Shown here piece after piece: positions 13,101 through 34,640 of a stretch of 64,000 nt of DNA (within the stretch, counting starts at the first letter, position 1; each line of letters starts with the position of its first letter). The DNA comes from Apteryx mantelli (taxonomy: Eukaryota > Chordata > Aves > Apterygiformes > Apterygidae): contig NC_089980.1 of assembly GCF_036417845.1 (NCBI RefSeq), forward strand, positions 55,798,501-55,862,500, in the 5' to 3' direction. The notes under the pieces were generated by a model, which saw nothing but the letters and a program-made list of their open reading frames with translations, did not search any database and was not told the origin of the DNA. The translations under genes were made by a program, and so were the position numbers.

Positions 13101-16100
13101 AGTATATTTATATCTGTTTTTGAGAAACTGAGAGAGAGAACATTTCCCCTTGCAGACTAGAATAGAGCACAACTGGTGGACTGAGATTTTCTCTGCTTTC
13201 AGTTGTATTTCAACACCTTGCGATGCCTCAGCTGCATAATCTCTCTGGGATTTGCAGCCCAGCTGTTGGAGAATACTGTCCTCAATCAGTGCAAACATTA
13301 GAGAATGAATGATCCACTTTATGCAGTCACTGTCTCTGCTTGATTTCCCCAGCCAGGTCCTGAGTCACTTGTCCATCCCTCTTCTGCAAAACACTAACAC
13401 CTCTGCCTGCCTTCAGTGGGAGCGAAGCTTGAATGCTGTGCTGAACTCTGCTATTAGGTGAAACGCACCCCTTTGCATAGGGCAGAACAAGGCCTCTGTC
13501 TCCTGTAAAAACTGAAGTGAGCTTGTCTTTGAGAGGTTGAGCACCACTTGCAGAATGAACAGGACATGTGCATGCCTTTTATATGGAGCTTATTTCAGTC
13601 TTAAAACCTAACCCAATCCCCTCTACAACTGGAAGTCAGGGGAGAGACTGTCACTGATTTTAATGAGATTTGGATCAGACTTTGTGGGTCTTGTCTTAGA
13701 AATGCCTAGAGGTCTCCTGAACACATTGGAAGCATCTTCCTATGTAATTCTTGAAATTATCTTAAATTTTTCACTTCTTTCAATTTTAACCAGCCACGGT
13801 CTTGCTGATATTTCATTGAATGGGATTTACAAGTAATTCATTTTCAGAATCAATCTAGAGCAGAGATACTCAAGTATTTAAGTTCTGAAATGATTAAAAA
13901 AACATGGTATTTATAAGTTATTACTTGTTTATTTTCTGTTCTATGATAGTTCACCAAAGTGATATAAAATTATCTTCTCTCTTTCTTTAACTGTCTCAAA
14001 GCAGAATTAGAGCAAGGAATGACTTGGCAAGAATACAGTTTGTAAATATAAATGATTTCATCAAAAGAACAGGATGCAAGTAACCTGCTTTCACAACACT
14101 GATAGAATAATGTTGATTCTATTTTGAAAACTTCCATAATAATGTTTTGAAAGATAAAAGAGCTAGTTTTCCGTTATTTTCTGCTTACAGCTGAAAACTG
14201 ACAGGAATTGTGAAATACATTAAAGTTGTTTAAAGTCACTGAGATTCCAAAGACAAGTTTTAAAAACTCAGAATTAAAGAACAATTGTACCCCAAAAAGT
14301 GACTATCTAAAAAAAAAAAATTGAACTTAAAGCACATATACCTTGCACTACAAATCTCATTTCTCACATCGTAGGGTTTTTTGTGGCCTTGCATAAATTA
14401 CATTGTTTTAACTCTATTCCAGTTTAAAAGAAAAGCCAAAAGAGAAGGGAGACTGGAAAGGAGTATGTTCCTTTTTCTTCTTAGATCTGTAAACTCAGAG
14501 CTGTAAAAGATCTCTACCACTTTTGTCTCATTAGCACTCTTTCCAGATGCAAATGGAAATTAAGTTTGATAGGCCATAAGACTGATTTTTTTAAGGTGAA
14601 TTTCACTGTAAATAAACATTCAGCCTAATGTATTTTTTTTGCTATTAACTACATTTATACATCAGCATAAAGTTTCTAGTTATTGATGCACAAAATGTAC
14701 ACAAATAAACAGCAGTCTATGAAACAATGAATTTATACAATGTCATGTTATCAAAAAGTTCATTTTCAAGATAAATGTTGGAATTGTTAGAAATCATATT
14801 TCTGATGATTTGTATTCAGGCAGTCTCTATAGACTTCCATCTGTCTTTGCCTATTCAACAAAGAACGACAAAGAATTCTTTAGTTCATTTCTGCCCAGAA
14901 AAATGATTCTTATTTTGCCAAACTTTTCAAAAATCCATGTTCTGTCCTTCTAACTTGTTTGTATGCCTGTTTGTTCGTGTCAGTGACTGATTAAGGCTGG
15001 AGTAATTTGCTTGATCCAATCTCATTTCCAGCACAGATGTTTGTTTTTTTGCAGCTTCCCGTCTTTGTGGATACTTGTTATCACACTTCCCTCTGGAGAG
15101 GGTTTGGTTTTTTGTTTTGTTTTGCTTTGGGTTTTTTGTTTTCTTTTGCAACCTTAACGTACACTGTAGATTGCTTTTTGTTTTAGGCTCTGTCTATGCT
15201 ATATTCCAGATGGCACCAAGTTACAAAATGGCAAAGTAATGACTGAATTATTATACAGTTTGATCCTGCCACACGCGTGAGTTGTCTCCAATGATACAAC
15301 AAGTGTCTGAAGTATGAGCAGAAATCATTGTCCTCCAGAATAACTCTCACTTGGCAATTACGGCTGTTAGCATTACAGTCCTTCTCCAACAATTCTGCCA
15401 AGGAAAAACAACTCTGAAAAGCAAATGAAGCTGGTGGGACTTCACAGAGGTAAGATGAACTGAGCCTTTGGATCCCCACTGCTTTGGATGTGATTCTCCT
15501 GGTCTAGGCATCTGTCTGGGACAATGATGTCTGGCTGGAAAAAATTGTGAAGAGCGATGGACTTGTGAAGAACACAAGAGCTCAGCCTGTGACGGGAGCA
15601 GCCTCTCCTTTGGCAGAGCTAAAGCTCTTGGGTGGAAGGAGGAGGCAGAGAAGCAACCACTCAGTTTGCAGGGCCTGAGAGGGGCATTTCTAATACGAAA
15701 GGAGAAAAAATGAAGGGTGAATTGTTTTCACACTATTTGAAATGTGAACTGCTTTGATAATATTTCTCTGACAGGTTCAGGTCAGGTTAGAAGCTGGTAT
15801 CATAGGCACTTATGTAAAGAAGTTATTTGCAAGCATTATTTTTACTGCATATATTTTAGTTTTAAATACTGGTAGTATTTTAAAGTTATTCCTTTGCCTA
15901 TACTATTGTAAAAATTTGATCCCACAAACTAACTAAGGCGCAGCCTTATTGCTGTTTAGGAGTCATATACTAATATGCTGCAAGAAGCAACGATCATAGT
16001 TCACCTAGTAGAACATCTACCTCTGAGTCAGTAATTACTGAGTGCCCCTGCATTGAATTTAGGGGTCACTGGGTTGCTGAATGTGCTGTTCTTGCATGAA

Positions 16101-19100
16101 ATATGAAACAAAAATTCTAATCACATGTTGGCCATTAAATAACTGATGACAGTTTTCATCAGAGACTCACAATAGCTTTGGTCCTCTAACTGTGCCAGGT
16201 AATTACATTCTATCTACCTAAATGAACTTTCAATTACACAGAGTACTTTTCTCCTCTAAACTGTTTAGAAATAATTTTATGCACTGTTAAATCATTGCCC
16301 TTGTCCCACCTCAGAGGTGGCTGAATTTCAGTATTAGGTAAAGAGATCCAGGTACATACAAGGATACCTGACTGTTGCTCCACAAGCTTTAGCCCAGCCT
16401 CTATTCAGGTTCAGAACTGTGTGTTCTCAGACAGAGAGCCTCATTAATTCTGTGCAGAGCTGCTGGAAGGAAGAATAACTACTCAAATCTACTGATCGTT
16501 TCCCCCTTATGACAGTCTGAATAGGAGTGGAGGCTGTTTCACCACCAGGTAGTACTCTAGTATAGGCAGAAGATGGTATGTGATAATGGAATTTGGCCTA
16601 ACTGAACGGAAGGGTACTAATTTTTTATGGCCTCAGATTTGCATTTGATTATTCAGCAATTCATTTCAGGCACAAATGTGTCTACTTGCATTTGTGGAAG
16701 AAGAAGGTCATTTTTCAAGAACACAGGTACATCTGAATATAAAATTATGCCACCCAAGAGCAAGCATTATAGCCATTCATAGCTGAAGAGAGGTATTCAT
16801 CTTGAGAGCAGCATAATCTACATCGGTCTTAAGGAGCTATGTTAGCTAACACATTCATGTATCCAGACAGTTAAAAAAAAAAAAATTATACATTTATTTA
16901 GGGGAGAACACAGAAGAAGGAAGCAAGAAATATGATCTCTTTATTAATATTAGTTGAACATAATAGTATATAGAAACTTCCATGTTTGCTTACAAATGAA
17001 CGTTAAGTACATTTTGCAGAAAAATAAATAATTCTTTTTAAAAAATGACTGCTTCTCCCCACTCAAAAATACTTCAAGACAGGTATCAAATTGCTAGAGA
17101 ATCTGAATGTTGTGTATTCCATAAGCACAAATCATCCTTACTTCTTCTGCACATCAGCAGTCATCTCTTTTCAGTAGCACTTAATTTCTGTGATACAATT
17201 TTGCCTGCAGATTTAGAACTTCCGTAATTTTTACCTCAAATGACCTCAACACAGCTTAGAGAGCATCCTCAAGATTTGACCCCAATGCAGATCTCACTGA
17301 AGGAAAGAGTCTGCTCAGTGTCACTAGGATAATAAGACAAACACCTTTAAAGCCTGTAGCTCTGATCTCCTGGCTATCTGCTTTCAGTAATCAGATTCTG
17401 GAAAGCTGTTACTGTAAGTCAGGTCTGTACAGTTAAGAGCAAGAAGCTTGTTGTCGTGAGGCTAACACACTGAACTGAACTGAAGAGCAGCAGTACTAAA
17501 CACCCCTCAAGCTGTCATTTTGAATAGACAAATGTTTTTCTACCCCAAAGCATATCAGAACTGTGTCAGAGTCATAGGAGGAAAAATCCAAAGGCACTTT
17601 GAAGCCCTTTTTTTCTTTTGTATTCTGACATAGTAAAAAGAGACTAAGGGAAATGTTCAAAGCCATTAAGAGCTGTGTGCATGAGGCTAGTTTATTATAT
17701 AATTATCTCACAAAATTCTGATGTGCTCTTTCATGCCTGTGAATTTTCACATAATACTGAAATGATTAATTCCTACAACATACCATTGTTTCTCATTATG
17801 TTTTGGTGGATTTGTTTTTACCAGCTGATATGCAACACTAAAATGGCTGTTCTTTGTTAATTACAACAGAAATTCTGAAGACAAGGACATTGCAGTAACA
17901 TGAATGCGGTGTGGTTTAAATGACAGATCTCTTTTCTGGTAGAGTTAATGTAATGAGGAAAAATCTATGAGAGTGGGGAGGTAGAAAGAAAAGACTGATA
18001 CTGTTACATTCAACTGTTACATCAAATTTAATAAAGTGAGAGGATAAAGTGAGGAAATTTTAAAACCAGTGCTGCAGAGAACAGTGATGTACTGTGAAGA
18101 AGATTTATGGTTTGATCTAAGGTTAAACAGGGACATAAACAAGCCAGATTTTGGCATCATCAGGAAAATAAATGGTTGGTTATCTTAACTGTAAGTCCTA
18201 TCAATTTTACTTACATTATCAGACCAAGTCCCTGTTTCTTCTGGGCATGATCCTTCCTATGATCCTAAATCACAAGTTCTGATATGAAAGCACAGACTGT
18301 TTTTTTTCTTTTCTCTCTGCAACACAAACCAGAAGTATTTGGTAACTGATTCCAATGTAAAAAATAGTGTGAGAGGAGAATCACACCCATAGTCATTGCA
18401 GAAACATACCTGGCTATTTGCCACATGCACATGCTCTTTGGATTTTCACACTGCCTCTCACTGCTTTATTCTGGGCATAAATTATTTCAAAAATTCATAT
18501 CATCCTCATTGTGAAAAGGGTCTCACTCCTAGATGGAAGAAACAGAGCTCTGGTCTGAGTAGCTGCCATCTGTGAACAAAAAAGAAGAAAATACCTACAT
18601 GCACATTACAGCTAGCTGCAAGATGCCTTCAGTGGTGAACTTGTTACTCAAACTCACTTACAGACCTCTAAGTACCAGTCCCTACATTTAACCCCTCTCT
18701 GACACCTGCTTCCTTCTGAATCTATTGTCCTTGCTTTGCACAGACCTAGCCAGCCTTCCATAGTATCTAGCCCTCCCTCAACATATTCCTTCTTTCCTCC
18801 TCTCCCTGTTTTCAAAATTCTGCTTTTTCTATTCTCTATGAAAGAGTAAGAATTAGCAGTCTGACTTCATTACAGAGGGATAAAGGGCAGATTTAGATAG
18901 CAAAGAGAAGCTGAGGAAGACAGCAGTGACAATGCATGTGTGTCAGCTGGAGAAACAGCGACAAAAGCAAAAGGCAGGGATAGGAACTAAGGGGGTCAGA
19001 GACAATAAGCTAAGTGACAATGGTGTGGAACAGCGGCCATGAAAGGACAAGGACAGGAACTGGTGAAAACAACAGCAACAAGGGCAAGAGGAACAGGCTG

Positions 19101-20249
19101 GGAGAACAAGTGGTTTATAACCTCAAGAATACATGTCACCAAGAACTTCAAACTCCAGCCTGGATCCCCTCAGTATCTGTGTTTCTAGCAATTAGTTCTG
19201 AATCACACAGTCAAAATCTGAGGTGTCTTTCTTGGGTGTCTATGTGGTAGCAGACCCATATAAAAGATAACTTAAACAGGAGAAACCTGCGCTCTGGGTC
19301 TAAGGATACCAACCTTGCTAAGAATGTATGTGGAGACCACTGTGATATTCAATATGCTAGGATATATCTGTGTTTTGACCTTTTAGGCATAAAACCGGAA
19401 ACATACATGGAAAAAATTATTAAAATTAGGACTCTAACAATTTTTATTTAAAACTGCCTTTCAATGAAAAACAACACCTAAGAATTGAATGGTCTTTAGC
19501 TGAAGACCTAATTTCTACTTGGATATGCTACTCTGTGGAGTTATATTTCGGGTGCCAGTTACACCCAGCATCTTCTAAATTCTCCTCAGTCAAAAGGACT
19601 GCATTTCATATCATTCCCAGAGCATTACAGAACAGCATGATCTCTGTGCCCCCACACCAGGAGGGAGATCACAGGCCTCATGAGAATTAATGTAGTCAGG
19701 GTTTCAGACTACATGAGAAAATGGAAAAGTAAAGCACGTGCCACTAATTAGCAATTTGTTTTCCGTATTTGTCCATAGTTTGTGATATCTGAAACCTGAC
19801 CTGCCTTTGCTGAGCAATTGTGATTGCAAGTTAGCCCAATAAGAGATATCTTGCAAAACAAACAGGACTTAAAAATGCTGATGGCATTGACAGCTGAGCT
19901 CTGGTGCACCTCATTTGGCAAGTTTAAGACATCCCTGCAGCACAGTGGACAAAATCTGACCTTAGCCACATCACTGCAAAGTCTGAATTTTTAGTTTAAA
20001 TCACTAATGAAGGTGTCTGAGCAAAGGTGCTGCTCTGTGCAGGGTAGCTTAAATTGCAGACTCACATCCTTCTGTCAGTTCTGTTGGGGGGAGTAACATT
20101 CAATTAAAGGGGCTGAACAGACATTTTGGGGTTGCTACATGTTAAACTGCTGCAGCGAGCTTTATGTTCTATGGAAAATTAGCCCTAAGAATCACAAAGT
20201 AGGCATTTAAAATTAGTAGACATTTTTTACCATGACCAACCTTAAGCTC
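7153..20249. other. Intergenic, no gene recognised
   Basis: A long AT-rich stretch with no recognisable coding exon. It includes the pyrimidine-rich tract listed separately. Short open frames here have no family resemblance and no matching splice sites. Very degraded fossil-repeat motifs may exist, for example near 13650 and 15997, but they are too weak to call. Distal regulatory elements of FAM89A could lie here; nothing in the sequence alone proves it. Confidence 0.6.
9500..9970 (+). repeat. Pyrimidine-rich low-complexity tract
   Basis: About 470 bases in which the + strand is dominated by C and T, with many TTTTTC, CTTCTT and TTTCCC runs. All three + frames are open over parts of it because stop codons need purines, so those frames should not be read as genes. 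Confidence 0.75.
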
Positions 20250-20345
20250 TTAGTTTCTTTTTTTCCCTATGTATAGTGGAGATAATAATACTATCTTCTA
20301 TCACAGGGTTGTCATAAAGATGAATTCATTAACATTTGTAGGTAA
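20250..20345 (+). repeat. MIR-like (CORE-SINE) fossil
   Basis: The order of short matches follows the 3' half of MIR as I remember it: ttagtttc, then gtggagataataatact (MIR GGGGATAATAATAGTACC), cacagggttgtcataaagat (MIR ATAGGGTTGTTGTGAGGAT) and ttcattaaca (MIR GAGTTAATACA). The copy is degraded and lacks the tRNA-derived head. MIR predates the bird-mammal split, so this would be a very old insertion. Confidence 0.7.
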
Positions 20346-28381
<8,036 letters not shown>

Positions 28382-30240
28382 GAACAAGAAGATTCTTCTC
28401 CAGGATGATCTAGGTTCTTTTGTCCTTCTGTCCCTATAATACCCATCGCTAAGAAAGACTGGAATCTATATGGATCTCTCTTCTTGTGGAGAACACCCAG
28501 CTACCCCAAGTTGTGTTAAATTCTCTTACTTCTAACAGGCTGTCAGTGCAAGTTAAACATGCAAATACCACTTGAGGAAAGTGCTGTACTATAACTTTTG
28601 GAGAGTCCTCAAACATGTTTGACAAGAGTTTTCAATTTAATTTGCAAGGTGGGTGTTTTCAACTTACAATGTTGGTAGCTTATAACTGGAATTTTACTCA
28701 TAGAAGACAGCAGTGACTTCCTGAGTTGTAATAACTTCTTAAGTGGGGAGGGAAGCCTCCACTGTGGTGTAAATAGCTATAGGTGATTTTTTATTTTTAT
28801 TTTTTTTTTGTCAACAGTACTGGTAAATGCTTTTTGAACAGGTATGTGGATGCATTCACATCCTCAGCTCTACTAAGCTAGTTCTGCTCTTATCAGCTGC
28901 ATCCGGTTTTGTACTGGGTGGATTGTTTACACGGTTTTAAATAATTTTTTTTCCTTAAGCTGATTTTGACTTACTTTTCCTTCTTCCTAGCCTAAAAGCT
29001 CTACATGTGATAGTGAATGTTATCAGCAGCTTTTTTCTGTTGATCTAATTCACTTTCTTGGTACTGCCACTTGGCATTAACTTTTATACTATTGTCTGGA
29101 TTTCTCACATAAACATAGTTCTGTGACCTGCTAAAATCTGTTCTAAAATGATTTCCTTAGCTTTTACTATACCAAATAGTAAAAGCACAGATTCAAACAT
29201 AGTCTGTCTGCCACTATGTGGCTTGGAATAGCATGAACTCTTGTGCAAGTGTTCTCGATCATATGAAGAATAAGGAAAACCTCTCATATGACAAAATGGG
29301 ACAAATTGCAATATTTTATACTGGGTGAACTTTGTTTCTGTAAGGTAGACTACAGCTCTTTTTAAAAATGCAAAATAAGTATTTTGAGCACATACTTTGC
29401 ATATGTTAAAACTTTTTATACTAACTTGTTCTTTGAAGTATAACTTATTTTTGTTTTCAGAAGTTATTAAAGCACTCAGTTAAGTTTTTATTATTTCATA
29501 AAGTGTATATGTAATGCTTAATTATCTTGGAATATATGAGTTGCCAACTATCTTAGTCTTCACCCTTCTATATTTTAAGTAAAATCAGCTCCCAACACGT
29601 GATTTTAATTTCTTAAGTTTTAATACTAAAGATTGCTGTAAAGCACAGTGCCTGAATCTCAACACAGGCTAATAATTAAGGGCTTAAATCTCAAAGGGTT
29701 TTTGCATGGTTCACATCTGGCACACATTCAGTTTACAGAAGGAATTGGAGATCAAATTCTGGGGTAGCTCCTCTCCTAATTTTCAGCAAAGGCTAGGATG
29801 TTGCAGTGATAAAAAGCAGAGTTCTAGGGTGGTGTTTTTGTGCATTCCCTTCAATAAACAGCTTATTTTACTGGAATTTAAGGGCAACAAGAGTAAAGAT
29901 TCTGTGCTGTAACCCTGTATGTAAGTTCTTGAGCTAGTCTGTGACAATGTTTGGATTTTTTTTATGTTAAATTCCAATCTAATTACTTCCCTCATCCCAA
30001 ACTAAAATGAATGATAAAGTTAATACAGATAATCCAAATGGCTATACCTATATTTAAATAAGTTGCCTGTGCTTATGTGTATAAATATATACACAACTGT
30101 ATGCTTTGACTTACGAATGTATTGGCTTTGAATATGATTTGCTGTGCTTTTGGTATTTATATGAGGCTTTTTCTAGTCTGTTGAAATACTGCTATTTTCT
30201 TGCTCTTTCCCAAAAATAAAAAGCATGATGTTTAGCATAA
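28382..30240 (+). other. FAM89A: FAM89A 3' UTR (end inferred)
   Basis: AT-rich sequence after the stop with no further open frame of note. Possible polyadenylation signals are ATTAAA at 29466-29471, AATAAA at 29853-29858 and AATAAA at 30215-30220. The last is followed within 40 bases by a GT-rich stretch (gttgtgtgc), so a distal end near 30235-30245 is the best guess. The length is an inference. Confidence 0.6.
30215..30220 (+). terminator. FAM89A: Candidate polyadenylation signal of FAM89A
   Basis: Canonical AATAAA within caaaaataaaaagc, with a GT-rich downstream element near 30250-30258. Earlier signals at 29466 and 29853 are alternatives. Confidence 0.5.
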
Positions 30241-33200
30241 CTTTTTAAAGTTGTGTGCATTTTAATTTACCGTTTCAATTAATTAAAAAATAAAAATAAA
30301 AATCCAGGACTAGTCATCACCTCTGTATGTGAAGCGAGCAGTTTTTAAATTACAGTGGAGAAGGTTCTACCTGCCTGGATCTGGAAGAGGAATTTCCTAC
30401 TTCTGTCTTCATTAGATTTTACTTAGTTTTGAATTAAACAGGAAAAAACCCTGTCTCTGCAAGAATTAAAGATTCTGTTTTACAAATCCTTACACAGTGC
30501 CATTCATAATAGTCCCAGTGATGTCATCATCAGAATGCACATGTGCAAAATTAAAAATACTTTCTCTTATATAAATGAAGCTCAAAGAGCAAGATGGTTC
30601 ACAGTGCTAATTCTAGCGTAGCATGCTTGTGCACTGGGGAACTTGGAATGTTTGCCTGGTGTTCTCCATACTGAGAGATGCATAAAAGTCTCAAGGCATC
30701 ACTCCCTGACATCATCTGCACTGAAAATAGGATGGACTATTAGGACTTTTTAAGTTTTCAGCATCTTGTCCCTTTTAGGACCACCTTCTTGCACAAGAGA
30801 GAAGTTATGGTCCATATTCCTAACCCTAATTCAAATACAGTGCAGACTGGCAAGCTAGACAGATGTTTTAAAAACAATAAATTTGTTATTAAGTCAATAA
30901 ACAGTTGTTCCAGAGGCATAAATATTTCTGTGCCTGGTGTTTCAGTTGCTAAACTATCTCTTCGCCACATAACACCACAAAGTAGGGAAATATCTCTGGA
31001 AGAGATGTGCATGGTGGGAAAGTACAGCTTAAATACTGAGTAATTGTTACATGCAGTTTCAAGTCAGAGTTTGGTTATGTGCATGACAGAACAAGCTGAG
31101 TTGCTACAAAAGTTTGCTGCTCTTGGTCCAAACCACATACCAGCAACAAGGCTTTTCCATTTTCCTCTGTAACACCAATTTCAAATACCTGCAACCTTTT
31201 AAGGATGTAACAAGAGAAACTTTGAAATTTCTTTTGTCCATATTGCACTCAGATACCTTCAAGCTTTTATCAATTCTGTCTTTCTGAGCCGGGAAGTATG
31301 AATAAAGTGGGAATCAACACAGCTGACTTCTGTTTGTTTCCTGAAAAGTCTCTACAATTCTTTTATGAGTCTGTTAGCATTAGGTCAGGCTGAGTGTAGG
31401 GCTAGTATACTGCCCCAGTGGTAAAAAGGGAACAGTTAAAAGTCAAAACAATAGCGATGAATTGTATCCTGATAAATACTTACTAAAGGAGTCCAGTACT
31501 GACTCCCTTTTGCAGTATCTCCCTCTAAGTAAAATGAATGAGTGCAACTGTCTAGTCAGTTATGAAGTAGTAGAGGCTGAGATGTACCACGTAACTCTGA
31601 GTGAAGGGAGTAAGAAGGTATCTCTTGCTCCTTCAACCCTCCTACTTCTGCACAGCCGTGTATCTCACCGTGCCCACCAACAGTGTAAAATCCTACAGCC
31701 CCCAGATCAAGGGTGTTGCAAGGAGCCAGCCCTGGTGAGAGGAAGCAAGCTGGAGCAGTGTGGCAGACGGGAGACCTCAGCCCAAGGAAAGCTTCATAGA
31801 CGTCTCAGAACGCCAGAGAAAAGCAGCTAGCGCGACATTTTTCAGTCTCGACTACAATATTTTGTATCAAGTGAAAACCAAGCAACTCTTTCAGTCTTGC
31901 TGAGCACAGCCAGCTTAGCCAATACTGAGCTGAAAAAGGCAGGTTTTCAAGAAAACAAATATGGACTGTCAACTTTGTGCTGCTCAGAGATGTAAAACTG
32001 CTAGTATAGTGGTTAAGGAGGTAATCTGCCGTTGTTAGATCTTCATTAGTCTTTCTCCAGAGAGCCTATGAATGTGATAAGGAGGCTAGATGCAGGGAAT
32101 TGCTAGATCTGTGCTAGCTACATGTGAAGGTTTCTTTAACAAAATACCACCCTTGTTTTATTGCTATGACACTGCAGCATCCTACAGTCATAATTAAGTT
32201 ACAGTCTAGTCCTTTTGAAGTGTTTTTAGTCTACAAATAAGGAAGAATTTCTGGAAGGAGTGCTCTGCTCTCAAGCAAGCCAGTGCCATAACAAGTGGAT
32301 GGCTGCTGCTCTGACAGCTATTGTGGGTGGTGGTTAGGCCCAGCTCAGCTGCTGGTGAATTCACTGTCAGTTCTAGTGATTTTAATGGGGATGGACTTTG
32401 AAGCAGGAATCCTTTCTGAAGTCAGAGTTGCAGCTCGCTCTTAGTTTATTGCCAAGACTGTGAAAGAGCAGCATGTTATCTCCCACAACCTATGTTAACC
32501 TACAAGAGGTACTCAAACACTGCAAATATTTTTCAAAGGTACTACTTAACTTTGTTACAGTGAAGCCTGCAGTAGGCAACCATTCAAATAACTTACTTAC
32601 AAAAAAGATCAGAGTTGCTTCTCAGAAAGAGTAAAGCTAGAGCAAAATTGCACTCTCTCTGTTTAAGGGTAGCTTAGACTCATCTTTCAGATGTTTATTA
32701 AAGATGAGTTTTTAATACAAAATTCAGTGTAGTCATGTGAAATGGAAAGCCTGGGAAAAGGATCATGTAAAATTATTTTAACTATTAAAAAATGTTTTAA
32801 AATAATAATTCAGTTCCTAATCTTAGGTAACCAAATTATTGTGCATAACCTTCTAAAATAAGCTGGGTTTTTTTCCTTTGTAAATGATGTTTGTATTTTC
32901 TGGAAAATAATTAGGTTTGCAAAATTGTAAATACAACAAAGTAACAAAACCCCAGAATCCGTATACCAAAAGTTGATCCACTTAGTACCTATTTACTAAA
33001 CTAAGGTTTTGCCTCCTTTTTAGTCTAGTTCCTAAGGCAACAAAGCTTATGTAATGACTCTGTCCACGTGTTCTCTGTCGGTCTGTTGGTTCCTCTCCTA
33101 ATTACTTCTGAACACGCTGTTTGCTGTAAACCAGATCTGGTGGGATGGAAGTTGCAAAGTTACTGTGTTTTTACAAATCTTGTAAAAACTAAAAGCTGGG

Positions 33201-33580
33201 GTAGAGGAAAGAGACTTACTGCTGCTTCCAGTGATGGAGTCACAGGCAAAACTTGCACCTTTTCTCTTCTGTTTGGCCACCTGGCAGCCAGAAAGCAATA
33301 GCCAGCTGGTCAACTGCCTGCACACAACTCCACAGTGCCTGCTGCATCTTTCCCCCATCTGCATGGGAAATAAAGGCAGATGGGTGGTGTGGGAAGGAGG
33401 GGTGTGTCTTCAGCCCCTCATTTAGAGAATGAGGATAGAAATGGGGGTATAGAAAAGGCCTGGAGAAGACCTCAGGTATTGCCTTTGGAACTAAGGGGAG
33501 TGTTGGAAGAGTGTTGTGGTGAGGAATGTCATAGAGCTTTTGGAGGGTGCAGGTTAGCACTGGTGGGGAGGGGAGTGGCT
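30241..33580. other. Intergenic between FAM89A and ARV1, first part
   Basis: AT-rich non-coding DNA between two convergent genes. A 122-codon open frame at 31462-31830 has no recognisable family. No repeat, RNA gene or exon was identified. Confidence 0.55.
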
Positions 33581-33635
33581 GGGCAGGGCAGGGCTGGGCT
33601 GGGCTGGGCTGGGCTGGGCTGGGCTGGGCTGGGCT
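33581..33635 (+). repeat. GGGC(A/T) pentamer repeat, 11 units, G-quadruplex-prone
   Basis: Two GGGCA units then nine perfect GGGCT units. Eleven G-triplets separated by two-base spacers fit the classical intramolecular G-quadruplex pattern on the + strand. The bases just before (ggtggggaggggagtggct) are also G-rich. Confidence 0.92.
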
Positions 33636-34412
33636 GCAGGACATAAGCTTGTACAATCCCATGTTTTGTTAATTCTGTAACTCATAACTTGGGGGATTTT
33701 TATTATTATATTTCAACATGTTTTAAAGTCTGGGTATATACTACTTCTCATGCATTTTTAATGTTACAGTCATTTGTTGCAGATACACAATTTTGCTTAA
33801 CTGGAAAGAATGTATTGTATTAGCCTTGCTGTCTAGCTAAAAGCATTAATTTTGCTTAAGAAATTAGATTGTTCTGAGGGCAAGGGGAACTAATTCTCCC
33901 CACTTGTCATTCAGCTGACTGCTAGTGAGGAATGTGAAATGGGTGGATTAATAGATGTACGTGCCAAAGAGAACCCCATTACCAGGTCTGTGTTCTTGTC
34001 CAGTGTGTGGCTTTGTGTCCTTGAGTTACTTCTAAAGAATTCACTTCTGGTTTCTTGATGTCTGCCTATAGAGGCTACATAATGACACTACCTTGAGGTT
34101 CATACTCCTTTCCATGTATTACATTAAATTTTCTCAGAAAATAACTCTGCAAGTGTATGTTTTCCATCCACAAAACTATTGATAGTTATCTTATTGATTT
34201 ATGCAAAGCTACTAAATTTAATTCTAGACAACACTGCATGGCCTAAGGAAATAACTTGTCAGTTTTATTACTAACCTGACTAAAAGTATTAAGAATTAAA
34301 GCCCTGTATCATTTGCAAAGTCATCTTATATTAATTTTAACATTTTCTGGGATTTTTAAAGTTTCCTAACTACATATTCTAACTTTGTAGTTATCTTTGC
34401 AAATGTTTGGGG
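33636..34412. other. Intergenic, nothing recognised
   Basis: AT-rich DNA between the G-rich repeat and a CR1 copy. No feature is supported. Confidence 0.5.
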
Positions 34413-34640
34413 TCCATCTTAACATGAGGAAAAACTTTTTCACTGTGAGGGTGACAGAGCACTGGAACAGGTTGCCCCGAGAGGTGGTGGAGTCTCCTTC
34501 TCTGGAGATATTCAAAAGCCGCCTGGATGCAATCCTGTGCAACGTGCTCTAGGTGACCCTGCTTGAGCAGGGGGGTTGGACTAGATGATCTCTAGAGGTC
34601 CCTTCCAACCTCAGTGATTCTGTGATTCTGTGATTCTGTG
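34413..34640 (+). mobile_element. CR1 3' end fragment
   Basis: A 5'-truncated CR1 starting within the C-terminal coding block. The frame reads [16 protein letters not shown], then [17 protein letters not shown] and ends DAILCNVL stop. The 3' UTR and three ATTCTGTG units (34617-34640) follow. It is very close to the 3' ends at 2296 and 2553 and so relatively young. Confidence 0.95.

Noticed and set aside
15990-16070. tRNA-like string (tagttcacctagtagaac ... gcattgaattt) as a tRNA gene or tRNA-derived SINE
   Set aside because: The A and B boxes are too degenerate, no cloverleaf could be folded and no SINE tail is seen.
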